Shown piece after piece: positions 13,444-15,255 of a DNA stretch of 15,255 bases (positions are counted from its first letter, which is position 1; each line of letters opens with the position of its first letter). Location of the stretch: the NCBI GenBank assembly GCA_036260665.1, contig DATAMF010000099.1, forward strand, positions 1-15,255, in the 5' to 3' direction. Under the pieces are notes generated by a model. That model worked only from the letters and a program-made list of their open reading frames with translations, was not told the origin of the DNA and did no database searches. The translations under genes and the position numbers were made by a program. Origin of the DNA: DATAMF01 sp036260665 (GTDB lineage: Bacteria; Chloroflexota; Anaerolineae; Aggregatilineales; Aggregatilineaceae).

Positions 13444-14361
13444 CTAATTCTCGCAGTTGGGAATCGGCAGTGTGAGTTCCTGCCCTAATTCGAGCACCGT
13501 CGTGTCTTCGGTGATGTCATTGGCTGCCATCAAATCTGCCATCGAAATATTGTAGAACAGGGCGATGGATGCCAGGGTATCACCCGGTTGGACGCTGTGG
13601 GTGCAGGGCAGGATCGGCGTCTCAAACGGCGTAACCACGAAGTCGGGGGTGGCCGTCACGATGACGATCACGGTTTCAACGGGCGCTTGAGTGGGGATAA
13701 ACTGGGTTGGCTCGGCATACGGTGTGGAAGTCGGGACTTTGCTCGGATTGACGCGGATCGAGCGCACGATCTCGGCCAGAGTGCCCTCATTTTCGCTCAA
13801 TTTGTCGGTGGCGATCAGCGTGACGCCGATGGTGTCGCCCTCTTTGATGACGCCCACAATGCCCTGCATATCGCTGTCAGTCGGGCGGTAGTAGGCATAC
13901 GCGCCGTTGTTGAAAGTGGTGATGTCTTTCGAGCCGAGGCTGTAGCCTGCCTGCGAGAAGACCGTTTCAACGATTTCCTTGGGCGATTTGCTGCTCATTT
14001 CCTCATCGTAGGGGGTGACTCCGGCGATGCCCATAACCAGATTTTCCTTGACGGGCAGATCGGAAGTGTCCAGTTCGACGGTTTGACCGAATGTGACCGA
14101 GATCGAAATTTGCAGTTCCTCCGGATCGAGTTCGCTGAGGCGGGGATCGTTATAAAAGACGGTGCCGCCGCTCATCCCCTCAACGGGGGCATATTTCCAG
14201 CCGTCCGGCAGCCGGAATTCCAGACCGCCGTCCAGGATGGATACCGCTTGGGGTAACTTCGTCTCCTTTTTATCGTCTTTACCTTTGTTGTCGCTGTCAT
14301 CGCCGCAGGCCGACACGCTGAGTGCGATCAAAATGAGTAAGCTTAAAAGTAAACGTTTCAT
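13444..14361 (-). CDS. Lipoprotein with C-terminal LysM domain
   Basis: The 305-residue protein is lipid-anchored: signal segment MKRLLLSLLILIAL, lipobox SVSAC with Cys19, then a Lys/Asp-rich spacer. The middle (about 40-205) is a mixed domain starting GGLEFRLPDGWKYAPVEG, which resembles PsbP-like or similar 'DGW' lipoprotein domains whose ligand is not known. A Thr/Pro-rich linker (209-251) leads to a LysM domain (254-299: HSVQPGDTLASIA, then LMAANDI, then LELGQELTLP), flanked by Cys253 and Cys303 that may form a disulfide. LysM binds N-acetylglucosamine-containing glycans such as peptidoglycan, so the protein probably bridges membrane and wall. The start at 14361 is chosen for its GGGGG ribosome-binding site and the signal sequence. 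It has its own promoter candidate. Confidence 0.87.
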   Translation of the reverse strand: MKRLLLSLLILIALSVSACGDDSDNKGKDDKKETKLPQAVSILDGGLEFRLPDGWKYAPVEGMSGGTVFYNDPRLSELDPEELQISISVTFGQTVELDTSDLPVKENLVMGIAGVTPYDEEMSSKSPKEIVETVFSQAGYSLGSKDITTFNNGAYAYYRPTDSDMQGIVGVIKEGDTIGVTLIATDKLSENEGTLAEIVRSIRVNPSKVPTSTPYAEPTQFIPTQAPVETVIVIVTATPDFVVTPFETPILPCTHSVQPGDTLASIALFYNISMADLMAANDITEDTTVLELGQELTLPIPNCEN

Positions 14362-14398
14362 CAAAAACCCCCGTGACGAAAAATGATAGATGAGAGGA

Positions 14399-14404
14399 AT
14401 TATA
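14399..14404 (-). promoter_or_regulatory. Perfect -10 box of the LysM lipoprotein gene
   Basis: TATAAT on the minus strand (14404-14399) lies 37 bases before the start codon, giving a leader near 31 bases. The -35 position falls in or beside the T-run of the upstream terminator and matches the consensus poorly. Confidence 0.45.
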
Positions 14405-14417
14405 GTCGAGAAGGGGG

Positions 14418-14445
14418 AAAAAACAGAGCGCCCGCAAGCACTCTG
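14418..14445 (-). terminator. Intrinsic terminator of the AAA+ gene
   Basis: Read on the minus strand, CAGAGTGC, loop TTGCGG and GCGCTCTG form an eight-base stem with one G-U pair (14445-14424), followed at once by six T (14423-14418). It lies eight bases after the stop codon of the ATPase gene. Confidence 0.85.
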
Positions 14446-14452
14446 ATGACGG

Positions 14453-15255
14453 TTACTGTTTGCTTTTGACCACAAAGCCGAAGCCGTTGCGGTGCTGCTT
14501 GGTCAGAAAATCGTCCTTCGCGGTGATCTGATCCAGCAGGCGGTTGAACGACTGCTCCAGAAAATCGAGCGGCAGTTCGTCCAGCCCGGCAAAGGCCATC
14601 TGCGTCATGGCGTAGATCGCCACTTCGCGGATGAAGGCACCGGGATAGCCGACGAGTTCGGCGGCTACGCGGCGGTGTTCGTGCTGCCACAGGTTGCCCA
14701 GGTAATAGCGCAGCATCTTCTCCGCGCCTTCCAAATCGCGCGTTTCGGGGATGATGAACACGCGGTCCAGCCGCCCCGGACGCTTGAGGATGCGTTCATC
14801 AATCGCTTCAGGATAGTTTGTGGTGGCGATCAGCAGCGTGCCGGCGTCGTTTTCGCGCGATTCTGCGCCGTCCAGCACATTCAGGACCAGCGCCTTGTCG
14901 TCCTCATCGTGCAGATAGGCGTCCAATTCTTCGAGCAGAATCAGCGCCGGGAGCTTGGAACGCGAGGCGGTTGCCAGCGCGCTTTCGATCTTCCAGAATT
15001 CCGCGCCGTAGCGGTCCGCAGACGAGACGTAGATCACCAGAAAATCCTTGTCCAGCGCCCATTTTGCCAGCGCCGAGCAGAGCATGGTTTTCCCCGTGCC
15101 GGGAATGCCCGCCAGCAGCAGCTTGCGGAACGGCTTCAGTTTGAGCCGTTTGTAGATGTCGATCCCCTTCGAGAAGAAGGACTCGACATCGTTCATCAGC
15201 TCGTGTTTCAGATCGTCGGGCAGAATGACATCCGACCAATCCACTGTCGGGACGA
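14453..15255 (-). CDS. AAA+ ATPase, C-terminal part (partial)
   Basis: The frame is open to the right edge, so the gene starts outside the window; a GTG at 15244 is in frame but the residues before it (VPTVDWSDVILPDDL) look like continued protein. The visible part is an AAA+ ATPase module: Walker A GIPGTGKT, a Walker B region LILLEELDAYL in which the usual Asp-Glu pair reads Glu-Glu, sensor 1 IATTNYPEAID, and RILKRPGRLDR with the arginine-finger residues of the classic AAA clade. A helical lid domain follows (AEKMLRYYLGNL, PGAFIREVAIYAMTQM). Such proteins remodel or unfold protein partners in the cytoplasm; the partner-specific N-terminal domain is not visible. It is monocistronic at its 3' end, closed by a strong terminator. 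Confidence 0.85.
   Translation of the reverse strand, partial: VPTVDWSDVILPDDLKHELMNDVESFFSKGIDIYKRLKLKPFRKLLLAGIPGTGKTMLCSALAKWALDKDFLVIYVSSADRYGAEFWKIESALATASRSKLPALILLEELDAYLHDEDDKALVLNVLDGAESRENDAGTLLIATTNYPEAIDERILKRPGRLDRVFIIPETRDLEGAEKMLRYYLGNLWQHEHRRVAAELVGYPGAFIREVAIYAMTQMAFAGLDELPLDFLEQSFNRLLDQITAKDDFLTKQHRNGFGFVVKSKQ

Overview
The window reads as a chromosomal segment of a Chloroflexota bacterium, probably Anaerolineae-like. The inference rests on the mix of gene types: exported lipoproteins with charged Gly/Asp/Lys-rich N-termini, a lipoprotein ending in a Cys-flanked LysM domain after a Thr/Pro linker, a secreted WD40-TPR fusion, and a MurE-like ligase outside any cell-wall cluster. 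No rRNA, tRNA, CRISPR array or intact insertion sequence was found. The phylum call is inference; no marker gene is present.

Layout. Positions 1-1438 (minus strand) hold two consecutive lipoprotein genes: a truncated one at the left edge and a complete substrate-binding protein of the ABC_sub_bind type, separated by about 260 bases with a strong hairpin. Positions 1714-2957 hold three small genes of unknown or loosely assigned role: an orphan 142-residue protein (plus), and, on the minus strand, a small orphan with a palindrome at its promoter and a SpoIIAA/STAS-like protein with a near-consensus promoter. Positions 3024-3413 carry no intact gene but contain a 15-bp-stem hairpin and what may be debris of an insertion sequence.

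Positions 3414-6328 (plus) form a tight three-gene unit: a MurE-family ligase, a SIR2-like protein with the residues expected of an NADase-type domain, and an orphan 146-residue protein whose start codon overlaps the SIR2 stop. This is the most unusual arrangement in the window. After a GC-rich palindrome comes a secreted seven-bladed WD40 propeller fused to TPR repeats (6506-8521), whose 3' part changes composition sharply.

Positions 8591-11705 (plus) form a glycan-type cluster: a family 2 glycosyltransferase, a membrane polyprenyl-phosphate sugar-1-phosphate transferase that overlaps it, and a CmoM-like methyltransferase. A secreted beta-propeller-like protein follows (11827-13404) and ends at a bidirectional hairpin terminator shared with the convergent LysM lipoprotein (13444-14361, minus). 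The right edge holds the C-terminal part of an AAA+ ATPase (minus), closed by a textbook intrinsic terminator that abuts the lipoprotein promoter.

The overall theme is cell envelope and secreted surface proteins. The SIR2 unit and the small orphan genes are the parts not explained by known pathways.
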